Origin: an uncultured Bacteroidales bacterium
Lineage (GTDB): Bacteria > Bacteroidota > Bacteroidia > Bacteroidales > FEN-979
NCBI GenBank assembly: GCA_903929315.1
Contig: CAIYUC010000007.1
Span: 1-43,539, forward strand
DNA length: 43,539 nt
Direction of reading: 5' to 3'
Made by a program: the position numbers and the translations under genes. Below the pieces are notes generated by a model. That model saw only the letters and a list, made by a program, of their open reading frames with translations. It was not told the origin of the DNA and made no database searches. How positions within the stretch are numbered: the first letter of the stretch is position 1; each line of letters opens with the position of its first letter. Shown here piece by piece: positions 26,339 through 36,091 of the stretch.

Positions 26339-29300
26339 TTATGATTGATTTTTATTAGGAAAAATGCGCTTAATAATTTGTTGCCTGATGTTCCTGTTCC
26401 GCATGGCAACCCTTCTTGCGATATCTCCATGCGAATGATCCGACTTGTCTTTACGAAGAAAGGCTGCTAAGCTCTTTATTGTTGGATATTGAAAGAGGTC
26501 GACAATGGTGACATCTGTCTTAAGCTTTTCGGCAAGGAGGTCCTTTATCCTGACAAGAAGAAGGGAATGGCCTCCCACTTCAAAAAAATTATCCTGGGGT
26601 GTAAATGACTCATGATCAAGAATTTCTTTCCATATCGCTGAAAGGATAAGTTCAGTCTCATTCATGCGCCGATGGAAAAATTCAGGGATTGCAGGTACCC
26701 TGGGACGCAGGTTCATCAGGGCCTTAAAATCTGTTTTGCCGTTTGGAAGTGTTGGAATGTCAGGCGCAATGATGAAGCTCCCCGGGATCATATAGGCCGG
26801 CAGATGAAGCCTTAGAAAATCCTTTAGTTCATTCTCATTGATTTTTGTCTCTGGTTCAGGTACTATAAATGCTGTCAGACGAACATCTTCCTCTTTCTGC
26901 TCCATTGCATCAACAACAACATGTCGGATCCCAGAGAAACGAAGAATTGTCATTTCAACTTCGCCCGGTTCAATCCGGAATCCCCTCACTTTTACCTGTT
27001 GGTCGGTCCTTCCCAGAAACTCCACAGCTCCATCGGAAAGGAACCGTCCCAGGTCGCCGGTTTTGTAAATTCTGCTCCCCTGGTTTTCGGTAAAAGGGTC
27101 GGGAAGGAACCGTGAAGCCGTTTGGGATGGATCCTTAAAATATCCTTCTGCAAGTACCCGGCCGCCAATATAAACTTCCCCTGGAATTCCGACAGGCAGG
27201 GGATTACGGTTCTCATCAAGAATATATATACATGCATTTAAGATAGGATAACCTATTGGGACCATCCTGAGTGAGCTGTTGCGACGGCAATGCCAGCAGG
27301 CCATGTATATGGTTGCTTCTGTGGGACCGTAGAGGTTGATCAAAGACCCCTCAAATTCTCTGAAGATTTGGTCCTGTAAACCTTTTGACAACTTCTCCCC
27401 TGTCGAAATAATGTTTTTAAGATACCTGGTGCGACCGAAGACTCCGGCATCACTCAATGCTTTGAGACCTGAAGGTACAAACTGTACGGTATTTACCTGC
27501 ATTTCATTAAATATTGCTTCTACCTTTTCAGGAGCCTGAAGTTCGCTCCTTTTTTCAAGTACCAGTCTGCCCCCGCTGATCAGGGGAGTGAAAAGCTCAA
27601 TTAATGATATGTCAAAGTTGATGGATGCTGTAGATAAAAAAGTATCACTGCTGGAAAAATTTAATTCCTTTTTTATCCAGACCAGGACATTAACCAGGCT
27701 GTCGTGACGTATCATCACACCTTTGGGATTACCTGTTGAACCGGATGTGAATATGATGTATGCAAGATCCCTGGGGGTATATGCTTCAAAGGACCTGTCA
27801 GGAACTGGCCCTGATGGCTTAGCCAGCAGATCAGTTACGATAATGATATTCTCTGATAATTCCTTTCGCCTGTTTCTTTGCTCCTCATCAACGATAAGAA
27901 AATTAATTTTTGTTTTTTCTATGACATAGCGAAGCCTTTCCTCAGGATAATATGGATCAAGGGGGATGTATATGCCACCTATCCTGAAAACAGCTATAAT
28001 GCACATGACCATTTCGGGGGAATTTTCCAGATGAATTCCTACCGGAACGCCTTTATGAACTCCACGAAGGCGAAGGTTTGCAGTCATAATTGCCGTTCTA
28101 TGATCCATTTCTGCATAGGTTATGACTTCATGCCGGGAGACGAGGGCAGGCAGGTCAGGGGTTTTTTTTACCTGCAACGCAATAAAGTCGGTAATAGTTT
28201 CTTTGACATCATGTGATAACGCCGTCTGGTTCCATTCGTAAACAGTTTTGTTATACTCCTTGGGGGAAAGGAGATTTAAGGCTGATACCTTTGTTTCGGG
28301 GGCAACACAGATATGCTCAAGAATCTGTATAAAATGATCAAGCAATAATTCTATTGTTCCGGCATGATAGAGGTTCGATGAATATGTCAGCACTATTTCA
28401 GTCTCTTCAGGCCTGTCGAAGATCTCGGCAAAAAGATCGAATTTGGAACGGCCGAAAAACTCTTCCCTGGCTGCCCCGCTTATACCAGTATTGGTTAAAA
28501 ATTCCCATGCTGTTTCATGAAAAGCAAACATGACCTGGAAAAATGGGTTAGTCCCCGGTATCCTTTCCGTTTTAAGAACTTCGGTCAGATGACTGAACGG
28601 GAATCTTGAATGGGAAAGATTTTCCAGGATAAGATCTCTTACCGACCCAAGCCAATCCGTGAAAGACAAGTCCGGGTCAACCATTGCCCTGAAAAGCATT
28701 GTGTTTACAAAATATCCGATCTGGGTAATAAAAGATTTTTTACCCCTGTTCGCCACTGGACTACCAATGAGAAAATCAGTACGGCCGGAATGAAAGTACA
28801 GGAGAACTGAAAATGCTGCAAGGCAGGTCATGAACATGCTAGTTCCGTGAGTATCGCTCAACGTCCTGAGCCTGGCTCTGAGTACCGGGCTGATCCCCCT
28901 TCTGACCTGGCCTCCCTCCCATGACGGGATTTCAGGACGCATAAAATCGGTCGGAATTTCAAAGAATGTAGGCACCCTGACTAATTGTTTCTGCCAGTAT
29001 TGTTTATCATCTAAATACTCCATCCCGCTCATATACAATCTCTCTTCCCGGCAGAATTGAGTATAGGCCGCCGGCTCGATGGGCCAATCTGATTTGTTTC
29101 CGTTATTTGCATTATCATAAAAAAACGATAGCTCCCTTAACAATATATCGAAGGAGAATCCGTCAAACACAATGTGATGAACGATAAAAGCAAGCAAATG
29201 CTGGTGTTCTCCGGTTTTATAAAGGATGAACCGGAAAGGAGGTCCCAGTTTCAGATTGAAAGGATGCGCTGCTGTAATGCGGGCATGATCAAGGGCTTCG

Positions 29301-31459
29301 GGAACAGTAACATACAAGCTGTCGTGTTGTGGATTAATAATCTCTGGCATCCGGTTATCAGGAAGGTTAATAATTCCCTCTGATTGCCTATGATTGAACT
29401 GAAAGACCGTTTTCAGGGATTCATGCCTTCCGGTTATGCTCAGGAGCGCATGCCCAAGGCTGCCGATATCCAGCATACCTGTAAGTGTAATACTGTAAAA
29501 GATATTATAGGCCGAAAGCTCAGGTTCCGTCTGCTGAATGAACCATAAAGCTTTTTGGTTTTCGGATAAACCTGATTGCACGATACCTTCTGACTCAGTT
29601 TTTTTTGAAAGACTTTCAGGTAAATCAGTCCTGAAAGATACAGTCCTGAATTCTGTTGCAGGTTCTCCACTTCGGTTGGCATGATTTACAGAAACCTGCA
29701 TCAATAATTTTTCGGGCGTTGGACAATCGAAAATGCTTTTGATCTGCACCGAAACTCCCGTCCTGGCCTGTAATTCCATGACAAGTGCATTGGCTTTAAG
29801 CGAATTTCCCCCAAGATCAAAAAAATTATCTTCCATACCTATTCCTTCCAGTCCCATTACCTCCTCCCATATCCTGATCATCTTTTTTTCATCTGCTGTT
29901 GAAGGGAATAGGACCGGATAGCCTAGATCGGGGCGCTGAACACCAGGAGCGGGTAATGATTTACGGTCAAATTTCCCATTGGGAAGCTGAGGAAATTGTT
30001 CCAGGGTTACAAAGACTTCCGGTATCATAAAATCGGGCAATGTTCTCATCAGAATTCTTCGGAGTTCATCAACCGGTATAGAGTTGTTTCCTTTGTAAAC
30101 CAGGTATGCCCCCAATCTTTTCCCGTTTCGGATGTCCTCAACTACTTTTACGATGGCATGTTTAACATCCGGGATAGCCAGTAGGGTCATCTCAATTTCA
30201 GGAAGCTCGATACGAAACCCGCGTATCTTGACTTGCTGGTCTTTACGTCCGATGTAAATCAGCCTTCCTGATTCGTCTTCCTTTACCAGGTCACCGGAGC
30301 GGTACAGGCGTATGGGATCTCTTCCGTTAAGTTTTAATGTTATAAATGTGGTTCCCGTCAGCTCCGGGAGGTTCAGGTACCCTCTTCCAATGCCCTCTCC
30401 GCTGGCAAGAAGTTCACCGGTTTCTCCCGGCTGAATCATATTCAGATCATCACCGGTAATATAGATCTTTGTTCCTTCAAGAGGTTTCCCGATATTGGCA
30501 GGTTCACCGGGGTACAAACGGCCGGCTGTAATGTTTGCTGTTGCTTCGGTAGGGCCATAAAGGTTCCACAGTTGCAGATCCGGCAACAAGCGGAAAGTTT
30601 TTCTCAGCAGTTCATTGGTCACAGCTTCGCCCGAGAGGTAAACACAGGAAGGTGCCGGCCTGGTATTGCCCGCTGCATCCGTGGTCTCCAGGAAATACAG
30701 GATTTCAGACCATAGTGTAGGTACACTATACAGGCCCATTCCAGGATGGCAGGCATACCACTCCATCAGTTCCGCGGGCTTCCTGATCAGTAAAGGATCC
30801 AGGATATGAAGTGTTTTCCCCGATAGCAGTGTGGAATAGAATTGGGTTACAGCTGCCGCAAAAATGAAGGAGGAAGTCAATGGCAGAACAACCCCGGTTT
30901 CAGGCATTACATGCTCGCAAAACCAATGGATATAATAGCTCAGGTTCCGGTGCTCTATTATCACCCCTTTGGGATTCCCGCTGGAACCGGAAGTGTATAA
31001 AATATAGGCACAATCTGATGCATTTATCAGCCTGGTCTCCGGGATTCTTTTTTCGGAGTGATTCTTCAAACCTGACCAGTCTGGAATGAACCATTGAGTG
31101 TGATTGTCAGGCAAATGCTGAGGAAGCGAATCATCGGTGATTACAAGCCTTGCATCGGCATCCTGAAGAATATACCGTATCCTCTCCTGAGGAAAAGCCG
31201 GGGACAGAGGGATATAGGCAGCTCCTGTTTTCAGAACGGCCAGAATTGAAATAGCCAGGTTAACAGAAGGGTTCAGGTAAATCCCAACCATCGACCCGGA
31301 GCCTGTTCCGGTTTGCTGTAACTGCCAGGCAAGGTCAGACGAAAACTGGTCCAATTCGGAGAAACTGATACGTTCATCATCGCATATAACGGCAGATAAA
31401 TCCGCTGAATCCGCCGACTTAAGAAATATCTCCTCATGTAATGGAACGAATCTTTTCAT
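26339..31459 (-). CDS. NRPS initiation and first elongation modules (A-PCP-C-A-PCP)
   Basis: A 1706-residue synthetase without an N-terminal condensation domain, hence an initiator. A1 about 15-500 (YTSGSSGNPKG 155-165), PCP1 Ser553 in LGGNSL, C about 625-1060 with HHIVFDG (761-767), A2 about 1090-1585 (TSGSTGNPKG 1238-1247), PCP2 Ser1632 in VGGHSL. Hand-aligned codes: A1 gives A201, A202, T205, Y244, Y274, S276, L300, A308, N309, K496. The Asp expected at position 235 is Ala, so a substrate without a normal alpha-amino acid head (aryl, hydroxy, keto or other acid) is inferred. A2 gives DIIQITLIYK, closest to the Gly code DILQLGLIWK. The last 26 residues are strongly basic (8 Lys/Arg, no acid), a possible docking tail. 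The PKS starts 12 bp later. Confidence 0.94.
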   Translation of the reverse strand: MKRFVPLHEEIFLKSADSADLSAVICDDERISFSELDQFSSDLAWQLQQTGTGSGSMVGIYLNPSVNLAISILAVLKTGAAYIPLSPAFPQERIRYILQDADARLVITDDSLPQHLPDNHTQWFIPDWSGLKNHSEKRIPETRLINASDCAYILYTSGSSGNPKGVIIEHRNLSYYIHWFCEHVMPETGVVLPLTSSFIFAAAVTQFYSTLLSGKTLHILDPLLIRKPAELMEWYACHPGMGLYSVPTLWSEILYFLETTDAAGNTRPAPSCVYLSGEAVTNELLRKTFRLLPDLQLWNLYGPTEATANITAGRLYPGEPANIGKPLEGTKIYITGDDLNMIQPGETGELLASGEGIGRGYLNLPELTGTTFITLKLNGRDPIRLYRSGDLVKEDESGRLIYIGRKDQQVKIRGFRIELPEIEMTLLAIPDVKHAIVKVVEDIRNGKRLGAYLVYKGNNSIPVDELRRILMRTLPDFMIPEVFVTLEQFPQLPNGKFDRKSLPAPGVQRPDLGYPVLFPSTADEKKMIRIWEEVMGLEGIGMEDNFFDLGGNSLKANALVMELQARTGVSVQIKSIFDCPTPEKLLMQVSVNHANRSGEPATEFRTVSFRTDLPESLSKKTESEGIVQSGLSENQKALWFIQQTEPELSAYNIFYSITLTGMLDIGSLGHALLSITGRHESLKTVFQFNHRQSEGIINLPDNRMPEIINPQHDSLYVTVPEALDHARITAAHPFNLKLGPPFRFILYKTGEHQHLLAFIVHHIVFDGFSFDILLRELSFFYDNANNGNKSDWPIEPAAYTQFCREERLYMSGMEYLDDKQYWQKQLVRVPTFFEIPTDFMRPEIPSWEGGQVRRGISPVLRARLRTLSDTHGTSMFMTCLAAFSVLLYFHSGRTDFLIGSPVANRGKKSFITQIGYFVNTMLFRAMVDPDLSFTDWLGSVRDLILENLSHSRFPFSHLTEVLKTERIPGTNPFFQVMFAFHETAWEFLTNTGISGAAREEFFGRSKFDLFAEIFDRPEETEIVLTYSSNLYHAGTIELLLDHFIQILEHICVAPETKVSALNLLSPKEYNKTVYEWNQTALSHDVKETITDFIALQVKKTPDLPALVSRHEVITYAEMDHRTAIMTANLRLRGVHKGVPVGIHLENSPEMVMCIIAVFRIGGIYIPLDPYYPEERLRYVIEKTKINFLIVDEEQRNRRKELSENIIIVTDLLAKPSGPVPDRSFEAYTPRDLAYIIFTSGSTGNPKGVMIRHDSLVNVLVWIKKELNFSSSDTFLSTASINFDISLIELFTPLISGGRLVLEKRSELQAPEKVEAIFNEMQVNTVQFVPSGLKALSDAGVFGRTRYLKNIISTGEKLSKGLQDQIFREFEGSLINLYGPTEATIYMACWHCRRNSSLRMVPIGYPILNACIYILDENRNPLPVGIPGEVYIGGRVLAEGYFKDPSQTASRFLPDPFTENQGSRIYKTGDLGRFLSDGAVEFLGRTDQQVKVRGFRIEPGEVEMTILRFSGIRHVVVDAMEQKEEDVRLTAFIVPEPETKINENELKDFLRLHLPAYMIPGSFIIAPDIPTLPNGKTDFKALMNLRPRVPAIPEFFHRRMNETELILSAIWKEILDHESFTPQDNFFEVGGHSLLLVRIKDLLAEKLKTDVTIVDLFQYPTIKSLAAFLRKDKSDHSHGDIARRVAMRNRNIRQQIIKRIFPNKNQS

Positions 31460-31501
31460 CGATGATACGCAGCCGGAATAACCCGGTCAGTTTAAAATGT
31501 G

Positions 31502-33166
31502 TTATTTAACACTAAAGTCCCAGAGATTGTACTTCAGCAATTGATCAGAATTAGCAGGAAAATCACCAATCAGGTATTTCAGTGCGATTACCTTTGTTAT
31601 AATGGCCTGACGTCCGTTTTCCACGTTCAGAAGGGCGGAATTATAATCTTTATATGTGTTGATCACATCAATCTGGGTAGAAGCTCCCATATTATATTTC
31701 TGAAGTTCATTATTATATGTTTTTTTCTCAAGTTCTGCCAGTTCAACCTGGTTTTTAAATAAGGGGAAAAGATGCCCAATGTCGCTTAAAAGCTGAATAA
31801 CCTGCATTTTGGAATCGAACTTTACCTTTTCAAGCTGAGTTTTGTAATATTCATATGACGAAAGCTTGGCCAGGTAATCACCCTTGAGTTCCTCGTTTTT
31901 AAACGGTATTTTATATGAGAGGGTTAGATTTAATGAAGAACCCGGGCTCCCGTTTAAAAAGGACTTATTGAACTCAGAGAAGGGTTCATATGCTGTTGTG
32001 CCAAAATACATATAACGGAGATCGAGATTAAGATCATTTAATTTATTATACCTGGCGCCATTCATTTCTATCAGGCTGGCCGAAGTTGCCAGCTCCTGGC
32101 TTTTGTAATAATGCGTGTTGACTATCATGGAATCAACATTCTTAAATATATAAGCGGCATATTGCTCCCAGGGGAAGGATGCAGGGTCAGGAAGAGAATC
32201 CAGAAAAAGCGGAACCTGGTTCGCAATAAGTGTTCCTTTCATATCAATGGATGTTATCAGGTCAAACAATGAGTTGGTGATATCGTTTTTTGCAAATGAG
32301 TATTGTTGTTCGATGTTAAACTCATTGGCTTGTGCGCGATAAACTTCAGATTCCGGAATCTGCTCATCGACAATCATCTGTTTGATATCGGAAAGGTATT
32401 GTTTTGCATCCTTCTTAGCATATGTAAGGATTCTTAAGACTTTGACCCTCTCATAAACTATATAATAGTATATCAGCGCGTTTTTAACGAACTGGCAAAT
32501 CTCATCCGTAAACGATACATTCTGGGCTTTGTTTATCATCAAAGTTGAGAGGAATGCTATGTTCCTGGAATTGTTCCTCCCGAGATCGCGCAAGAGGGGT
32601 ATAGTAACGCCGGCCCACATCCCCGATTCATTGACGGGCATATTAGTGCTTGGAAAAATATCCGGAACACCTGAGATGATTTCGGTTTCGGTGGAGAGCT
32701 TGAATCCGGTATAAAACTTTATCCCCAGACGGGTTGGAACCAGCAACTGTCCGTTGAGGAAATAGGAATCCTGGAAGGTGACGGTGGGATCGGTACCATA
32801 AAAGCCATATGTGTTCAATGAGAGTTGTGGATTAAAGGCGCCTTTGGTGCTTGTCAGTTGGCCCTCGCTTTCACCCAAAATATGTTTTTTTAACCGGATG
32901 TTGAAATTTCTTTCAAAACCAACCTGTAATACCCGGAATATGGACAGGGAATCATAATTAAAAACCTTTTGACTTTCCACAGGTAGGATTCCCTCATGTA
33001 GTATCTGGAATGTGGACAAGGAATCATAATTAATGACCTTTTGACTTTCCACAGGTAGGATTTCCGCTACAAGAAGGACTATGATCAGAATGGTCTTTTT
33101 CATCGCTCTTTTCACCTGGTTAATTTTAAAATTCCAATAAAGATTGATCCGGTTCAACAGGTTCAT
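31502..33166 (-). CDS. TolC-type outer-membrane factor
   Basis: A 554-residue protein of the outer-membrane efflux (OEP/TolC) family, rich in long alpha-helical segments (for example residues about 240-320 and 440-540), with a shorter predicted length of each half than E. coli TolC plus N-terminal extras. It should form the trimeric outer-membrane channel for the HlyD/ABC pumps encoded upstream. The start at 33166 overlaps the ABC stop as ATGA, but the signal-peptide-like segment begins only at Met22 (KKTILIIVLLVAEI), whose ATG is at 33101-33103; either start is possible, and the second gives a normal signal peptide. Residues 36-59 and 60-83 are a tandem duplication. The gene lies 42 bp upstream of the first NRPS, tying export to biosynthesis. 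Confidence 0.85.
   Translation of the reverse strand: MNLLNRINLYWNFKINQVKRAMKKTILIIVLLVAEILPVESQKVINYDSLSTFQILHEGILPVESQKVFNYDSLSIFRVLQVGFERNFNIRLKKHILGESEGQLTSTKGAFNPQLSLNTYGFYGTDPTVTFQDSYFLNGQLLVPTRLGIKFYTGFKLSTETEIISGVPDIFPSTNMPVNESGMWAGVTIPLLRDLGRNNSRNIAFLSTLMINKAQNVSFTDEICQFVKNALIYYYIVYERVKVLRILTYAKKDAKQYLSDIKQMIVDEQIPESEVYRAQANEFNIEQQYSFAKNDITNSLFDLITSIDMKGTLIANQVPLFLDSLPDPASFPWEQYAAYIFKNVDSMIVNTHYYKSQELATSASLIEMNGARYNKLNDLNLDLRYMYFGTTAYEPFSEFNKSFLNGSPGSSLNLTLSYKIPFKNEELKGDYLAKLSSYEYYKTQLEKVKFDSKMQVIQLLSDIGHLFPLFKNQVELAELEKKTYNNELQKYNMGASTQIDVINTYKDYNSALLNVENGRQAIITKVIALKYLIGDFPANSDQLLKYNLWDFSVK
32918..33061 (-). repeat. in-frame 72-bp tandem duplication within the outer-membrane factor gene
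   Basis: Two adjacent 24-codon units encode ILPVESQKVINYDSLS... and ILPVESQKVFNYDSLS..., residues 36-59 and 60-83. The DNA copies (for example TGGACAGGGAATCATAATTA at 32941 and its near-copy at 33013) are spaced exactly 72 bp apart and differ at few positions, so the event is fairly recent. The duplicated part follows the signal peptide. Confidence 0.9.
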
Positions 33167-36090
33167 GCAAGCTGCCGTTTGGTTAGTTCTGCAAAGAACC
33201 CATTCTTTTCAATGAGTTCCATATAAGTGCCTTGTTCGATCAGTTCTCCTTTATCAAGGACAAAAATCCGGTCGGCATTGATGATGGTGCTGAGGCGGTG
33301 TGCAATTACAATCCTGGTCGCATTCAGTTTATCAATACTGGAACTCACAACCTGCTGTGTTTCATTGTCAAGAGCGCTGGTTGCCTCGTCAAAGATGAGT
33401 ATCTTGGGGTTGCGTATCAACGCCCTTGCAATGATAATCCGTTGCTGTTGTCCGCCCGATAAGATATCGCCTCCCGGAGGAAGGATTGTGTACATTTTAT
33501 TGGAAAGGTTCATGATTTCGTCAGCACATCCGGCCATCTCCGCAGCCTTCCATGCATCCTCTTCTGAATATAGCGACGACCCTGTAATATTGTACAGGAC
33601 TGTTCCCTGCATGATCTTGGAGTTCTGCAATACGACCCCCAGCTGATCCCGCACGCCACGTATGTCAAGGCCATTTAGTTCCTTCTTATCGAAAAGGATA
33701 CTGCCGACATTATAATTTTCAAATCCCAGAAGCAGCCTGATCAACGTGGATTTCCCCGAACCTGAACTCCCGGTTAACGCTACAAACTGGCCCGGATAAA
33801 TAGTCAGGTTAAGGTCTTTCAGGCTCCAGTCGGGAGAATCAGGATATTTAAAACTCAGTTGTGTGATTTCGATGCTGCCGGTAAGTTCGCCCGGGTCGAG
33901 TTTTTCATTCATGTCTTCAGTATCGGCCTCCAGAATGGGCTGAAACAACTGGTAAGTAGGCTTGATATTCAGCAAAGGCACCGTGACCATAAAGGTCTGG
34001 ATCATGGCTCCCTGAAAACTTAAATACGCGCTGTTAAACGCGACAAAATCACCGATGCCGAAGCCGGGCATACCTGATCTGAAAATACTGTACACTCTGA
34101 TGAAGATCAGCATGGAAGCAAGCACAGGAAAAGTAACCGTAAAAATACTGGCCACCATGAGGAGTATTCTTTTCTGCCGGTAATGGTCTTTTTGCTGTGA
34201 ATAGCGCTCTGCCCAGAGTGAGAATACCTTTTCTTTGCTGCCGGTGACACGTATCTTGTTAATTCCACGGATAGCCATCAGAAGGAATCCCGATATCATG
34301 GCATCCATGCGCCGCATGAACACAACATGTTTATATGCCAGAAGGCTTATGGTGAGCGTAAAGCCGGCGACAACAAGGCCCAATACAAGGGCGAGAAGGG
34401 CCAGTTTGAGATCGTAGAAAAACATAAGCGCAAGATAAAAAATCGAAAAGATGCCTGATATCATGGCACCCAGCACCGTGGTTGACAGGGTATCACGGAT
34501 ACGTTCTATCCCCATGCTGCGCTCAGCCAAGTTACCCGGACTATAGTTCCTGAAGAAATCGACGTTGAGGGAGAGTATCCTGTCCCATAAGGCAGCCTGG
34601 AGCTTGTAACCTGCTTTCCCTGCCATACGGAGAACCGCAATGGATTTGGCAAAGTTCAGCAACCCGATGGTGATCACGCAAATCACCATGATGCCACCGA
34701 TCTGCCACAATTCATGCGTATTTCCACCCGGGATAACGGTGTTGAACACATAACCTCCCACAACCGGAATGAGCAAGGCAAGTAATGCGCCGATGATGCC
34801 TATGACCATAAAACTGATGATATCGCGGTAAGTGAATTGAAGAGCAAAACGGACAAGATCCTTGCCCTGAATTTTTCCTTTGGGGAAAGGGGTAAAAAAG
34901 CTACAGGCATTTGGATCCAAGAGCTTATTGATGGATTCCTGAACCAATTCTTTTTTGCGATTTTTCAGGTCGATCATCCAGTAGCCAGTGTTTCCTTTGG
35001 CAATAAGGGCAACAGGGGTCTTGTCGGTTTTGAGGAAACCCAGCATGGAACCGGCATTGTTTGTCCACCAGTGTGGTTCAAGAGTTACCATCCTTGAACG
35101 GATGTTTGATGCTCTGAGGACATTCCAGAGGTAATCATGTCTTCCGCTGATACGGCTTCCGGGATCAGCAAATTCGATCTTTTCTTCTTTTCCGATCAGC
35201 TGGCAGGTCTGGTAAAGCAACATATTTGGATTAGCCGCAGCTTTTTTGCTTCCGTCCTGGTGCTTTTCATCACCGAAAAGATTATCAGTAGATTTCCCGG
35301 AAATAATGGCTTTAAACCGGGCCAAGGCATTAAAAACCGCATTGTTCCTGAACGCATAAGTTTCTTTTACATGAACAAGTTCAACCTTCTGTTCTATTGC
35401 ATACAGTTTCTTGAGAATGGTTACAATCAGCTTATTAAATCCGAACAATGAAGCCTGGAATTTGTCATTTTTAATCACCTGGCTTGTTGTTAAAACAGGT
35501 TTCTGCACGGCTGCACCAAAACTTATCCAAAGGTTTGATGTCAATGGAAGAAGAGGCAGGTCCCAGGTAATAGGATCGGCAAAATTGTAATAGAGAGGCT
35601 TAAGGCCGGAGGCATCAATCCACAACACCTCCTCGGGATCAGAGGCATTGTAACTTTTCAGGGGATCTGCCAAAAATGCTGGCATTGCCGTAAGCCCGTT
35701 CATGAGTGGCATGGTACCGAGATGGTTCAATGCGGCTGAAATCATGAGGAACCATCTTTCAAACAGATACACGGCATAATCGGGGTTTGCAGAAATCATT
35801 TTGTTTAATGAATCTGAATCAAGTACTCCAATTGCGCAGTTGGTCAATGCATTGATAACCAAAGAAAAGGAATCGTTTTCTTGGAAGCCGGGGACAAGAA
35901 ACGGGGCATTGACACGGAAAAGGAACAACCTCCGGCCCTGGCCTGTGGGAAGTTTTTCAACATAGAAAACATCAGCATTTCCGGCCTCAAGGTAAAACGC
36001 AGGCGTTGTTTCACCATGCAAGGAAAGCACTTTATTACTAAGCAACTGCTCGGTCCTGGAATAAAATGAAGAAATCGCCTGTTGCTCCAT
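33163..36090 (-). CDS. NHLM-type ABC exporter, second subunit (cyclic-nucleotide-like N-domain, TMD, NBD)
   Basis: A 975-residue inner-membrane protein. Residues 1-400 form a soluble region: a cupin/cNMP-like domain in about 1-120 (FYLEAGNADVFYV, LVINALTNCAIGVLD) and a further domain with WWTNNAGSMLGF and TGYWMIDLKNR. Six membrane helices follow (about 420-720), then an ATPase with Walker A GSSGSGKST (774-782), signature LSGGQQQ (877-883), Walker B ILIFDEATSALD and the His-switch AHRLST. This build matches the ATP-binding partner of the NHLM bacteriocin export systems. It begins 1 bp after the stop of the other ABC gene, and the two probably form a heterodimer. No C39 domain is present here. 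Confidence 0.88.
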   Translation of the reverse strand: MEQQAISSFYSRTEQLLSNKVLSLHGETTPAFYLEAGNADVFYVEKLPTGQGRRLFLFRVNAPFLVPGFQENDSFSLVINALTNCAIGVLDSDSLNKMISANPDYAVYLFERWFLMISAALNHLGTMPLMNGLTAMPAFLADPLKSYNASDPEEVLWIDASGLKPLYYNFADPITWDLPLLPLTSNLWISFGAAVQKPVLTTSQVIKNDKFQASLFGFNKLIVTILKKLYAIEQKVELVHVKETYAFRNNAVFNALARFKAIISGKSTDNLFGDEKHQDGSKKAAANPNMLLYQTCQLIGKEEKIEFADPGSRISGRHDYLWNVLRASNIRSRMVTLEPHWWTNNAGSMLGFLKTDKTPVALIAKGNTGYWMIDLKNRKKELVQESINKLLDPNACSFFTPFPKGKIQGKDLVRFALQFTYRDIISFMVIGIIGALLALLIPVVGGYVFNTVIPGGNTHELWQIGGIMVICVITIGLLNFAKSIAVLRMAGKAGYKLQAALWDRILSLNVDFFRNYSPGNLAERSMGIERIRDTLSTTVLGAMISGIFSIFYLALMFFYDLKLALLALVLGLVVAGFTLTISLLAYKHVVFMRRMDAMISGFLLMAIRGINKIRVTGSKEKVFSLWAERYSQQKDHYRQKRILLMVASIFTVTFPVLASMLIFIRVYSIFRSGMPGFGIGDFVAFNSAYLSFQGAMIQTFMVTVPLLNIKPTYQLFQPILEADTEDMNEKLDPGELTGSIEITQLSFKYPDSPDWSLKDLNLTIYPGQFVALTGSSGSGKSTLIRLLLGFENYNVGSILFDKKELNGLDIRGVRDQLGVVLQNSKIMQGTVLYNITGSSLYSEEDAWKAAEMAGCADEIMNLSNKMYTILPPGGDILSGGQQQRIIIARALIRNPKILIFDEATSALDNETQQVVSSSIDKLNATRIVIAHRLSTIINADRIFVLDKGELIEQGTYMELIEKNGFFAELTKRQLA

Positions 36091-36091
36091 A

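Noticed and set aside
26339-31459. The first adenylation domain as a fatty-acyl-AMP ligase
   Set aside because: It has canonical NRPS adenylation motifs (YTSGSSGNPKG, NLYGPTE, KIRGFRIE, LPNGK) and no FAAL-specific insertion that I can see, so it is described as an NRPS A domain with unusual specificity.
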